The notes beneath the pieces were generated by a model. The model searched no databases. It was not told the DNA's origin and was given only the letters and a program-made list of their open reading frames with translations. From Chondrilla cf. caribensis (taxonomy: Eukaryota > Porifera > Demospongiae > Chondrillida > Chondrillidae): a stretch of DNA of 64,000 nt. Positions 63,101 through 64,000 of the stretch are shown here, piece by piece. Position numbers and translations under genes: made by a program. Each line of letters begins with the position of its first letter. Position 1 is the stretch's first letter. The stretch lies in assembly GCA_964020155.1 (NCBI GenBank), contig OZ026547.1, positions 839,433 through 903,432 on the forward strand, in the 5' to 3' direction.

Positions 63101-63944
63101 TGTTCGCCCATAAATTGAAGGTAATTACGTTTTATAGCCTTTCTGTGTACTATAATAATACAAAGTCTTGATTTTAGCTTTGGATTATATCCTATCTCAA
63201 AACCAGTAAATAGCCTCAAAACGTCCCTGGGTTTGATTTATTTCTGTTACAGTAAGATTAAACTCCTGATTGGTCTGGACCAGTGCTGACAACCGGGGCA
63301 CTTAAGTGCCCTTGATTTCACTTTCATTAACTATATTATAGCTTTCACTGGCAGTGCAATTTGCATGTTTAACTTAAATCAACTATGTACGTATGCATCC
63401 ATATACTTGTAAGAGTTCATGCCCAGAGTACAATTGATAATTTTGACATTTTGTAGGCTCTGAGTTCTACGAGGAAGGAAACATCTGACATCAAACCCCA
63501 CCCACATTTGCCAAGTGAGACTTCAGCATACAATTTCTATCCTAAGCCTATTTGCAATTGTGCATTTTTTTTCTTAATGAAACAATGATTCATTTTTTGA
63601 TTCATTTTTTGATTGAAGGTGAACTTCATCAGAAGCCAGAATTAGAGCCTAACAAGGTAAGCTAAATTAGAACGCATGCATTACTTTTCATATCATGTTT
63701 CAACTGCCATTCACTGTAGCTATATCTTTGTAATTGCAATAGATTTTGCTGACCACTGGCCATGACGTGTATATTCAACAATCTCAAATGGATGAAGCAG
63801 TGGATATGAGTGGATCTTCACCAACAAAACTGATCAGAAACATATTGATGGTCTTCTTTTCTCCCCAAACTCTTGCAAATTCAAGTGCTTTTGGCACTCG
63901 TAAATTTCAAGCACTGGATAAACCAATATTGAGGGCGTGTTTGA
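60116..63944 (+). CDS. BEN-domain protein, 5' part (continues past window)
   Basis: Exons 60116-60350, 60416-60760, 62793-62926, 63457-63514, 63619-63656, 63743-63944, in frame for 337 codons; the last ends in phase 1 at a GTAAGT donor, so the gene goes on. N-terminus: a small beta-rich block (FALIEWLGENRFSVLPL) followed by a Cys/Lys-rich stretch ending KWINPKGKKPAKYYKAL. Then an acidic coiled helix, a Ser/Thr/Pro-rich basic region (likely nuclear localisation), an acidic helix with KLKAEIKCLKE, and the first half of a BEN domain (TKLIRNILMVFFSPQTLANSSAF). BEN domains bind DNA or chromatin proteins. The shared promoter with a transposase-like gene suggests joint use or joint origin; that is inference. 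Confidence 0.8.
61117..61280. repeat. Inverted duplicate of a transposase exon edge
   Basis: The strip, read on the minus strand, matches about 55790-55935: the last codons of one transposase exon (HFARLYG), its donor, and about 115 bp of the following intron. It lies in the first long intron of the BEN gene. Confidence 0.88.
61850..61899. repeat. 50-bp perfect palindrome
   Basis: ATGCTTGACAAGATGGCAG TTTGTT and its exact complement, no spacer. It can extrude as a cruciform or, in the BEN pre-mRNA, fold as a 25-bp perfect hairpin. Confidence 0.97.
61945..61957. repeat. Poly(G) run
   Basis: G-run of about 13; similar runs at 2044-2061 and 22460-22474. Confidence 0.9.
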
Positions 63945-64000
63945 GTAAGTATCCTTATATGTTGCTTTTTGCTTTCCACTTTATTGCTGAATTGGTTTTA

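Overview
This is eukaryotic, intron-rich, AT-leaning metazoan DNA with very long TG/CA microsatellites. A demosponge is the best guess. The window combines CARD and Death domains with a repeated helical module (aromatic-rich start, then a block around Tyr/Glu-x-x-Leu) that I associate with large uncharacterised sponge families, and a TKL-type kinase whose catalytic loop reads HRDLDSKN and activation segment TQPGT..YM.PE. The organism call is inference; exon borders were read by eye from splice signals, reading-frame continuity and paralogue comparison.

Layout. 0-2 kb: a LINE reverse-transcriptase fragment on the minus strand. 2-51 kb: a tandem cluster of three related gene types, all on the plus strand. 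Type A (3' end at 2.3-4.1 kb, complete at 5.6-12.9 kb, damaged at 33.5-37.9 kb): CARD, helical module, coiled coils, then an unknown beta-rich C-terminal region. Type B (15.0-19.8 and 39.8-45.0 kb): the same CARD head and module, longer coiled coil, then a second module. Type K (22.7-32.6 kb, and truncated at 48.6-51.1 kb): CARD, Death domain, module, CARD, module, TKL kinase. B and K repeat as one block (about 13-29 kb versus 38-51 kb). A 17-bp minisatellite separates each type A 3' end from the next CARD head. The second K copy stops about 20 bp before the place where the kinase exon would begin; a (CT)n tract and a second LINE fragment follow.

53.6-64 kb: a different neighbourhood. A 12-exon, apparently intact 903-codon CACTA/EnSpm-type transposase-like gene runs on the minus strand, and only 72 bp away a BEN-domain gene diverges on the plus strand and leaves the window. 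Intron 1 of the BEN gene holds an inverted copy of a transposase exon edge and a 50-bp perfect palindrome.

How it may work together. CARD plus coiled-coil adaptors (A, B) beside a CARD/Death-domain kinase (K) suggest a linked innate-immune or cell-death signalling set, comparable in parts, not by proven descent, to the CARD-coiled-coil adaptors and RIPK/IRAK-type kinases of other animals. Almost all introns in A and B after the first are phase 0 and many start directly in (TG)n, so exons can be gained or lost without breaking frame; the damaged type A copy shows this.
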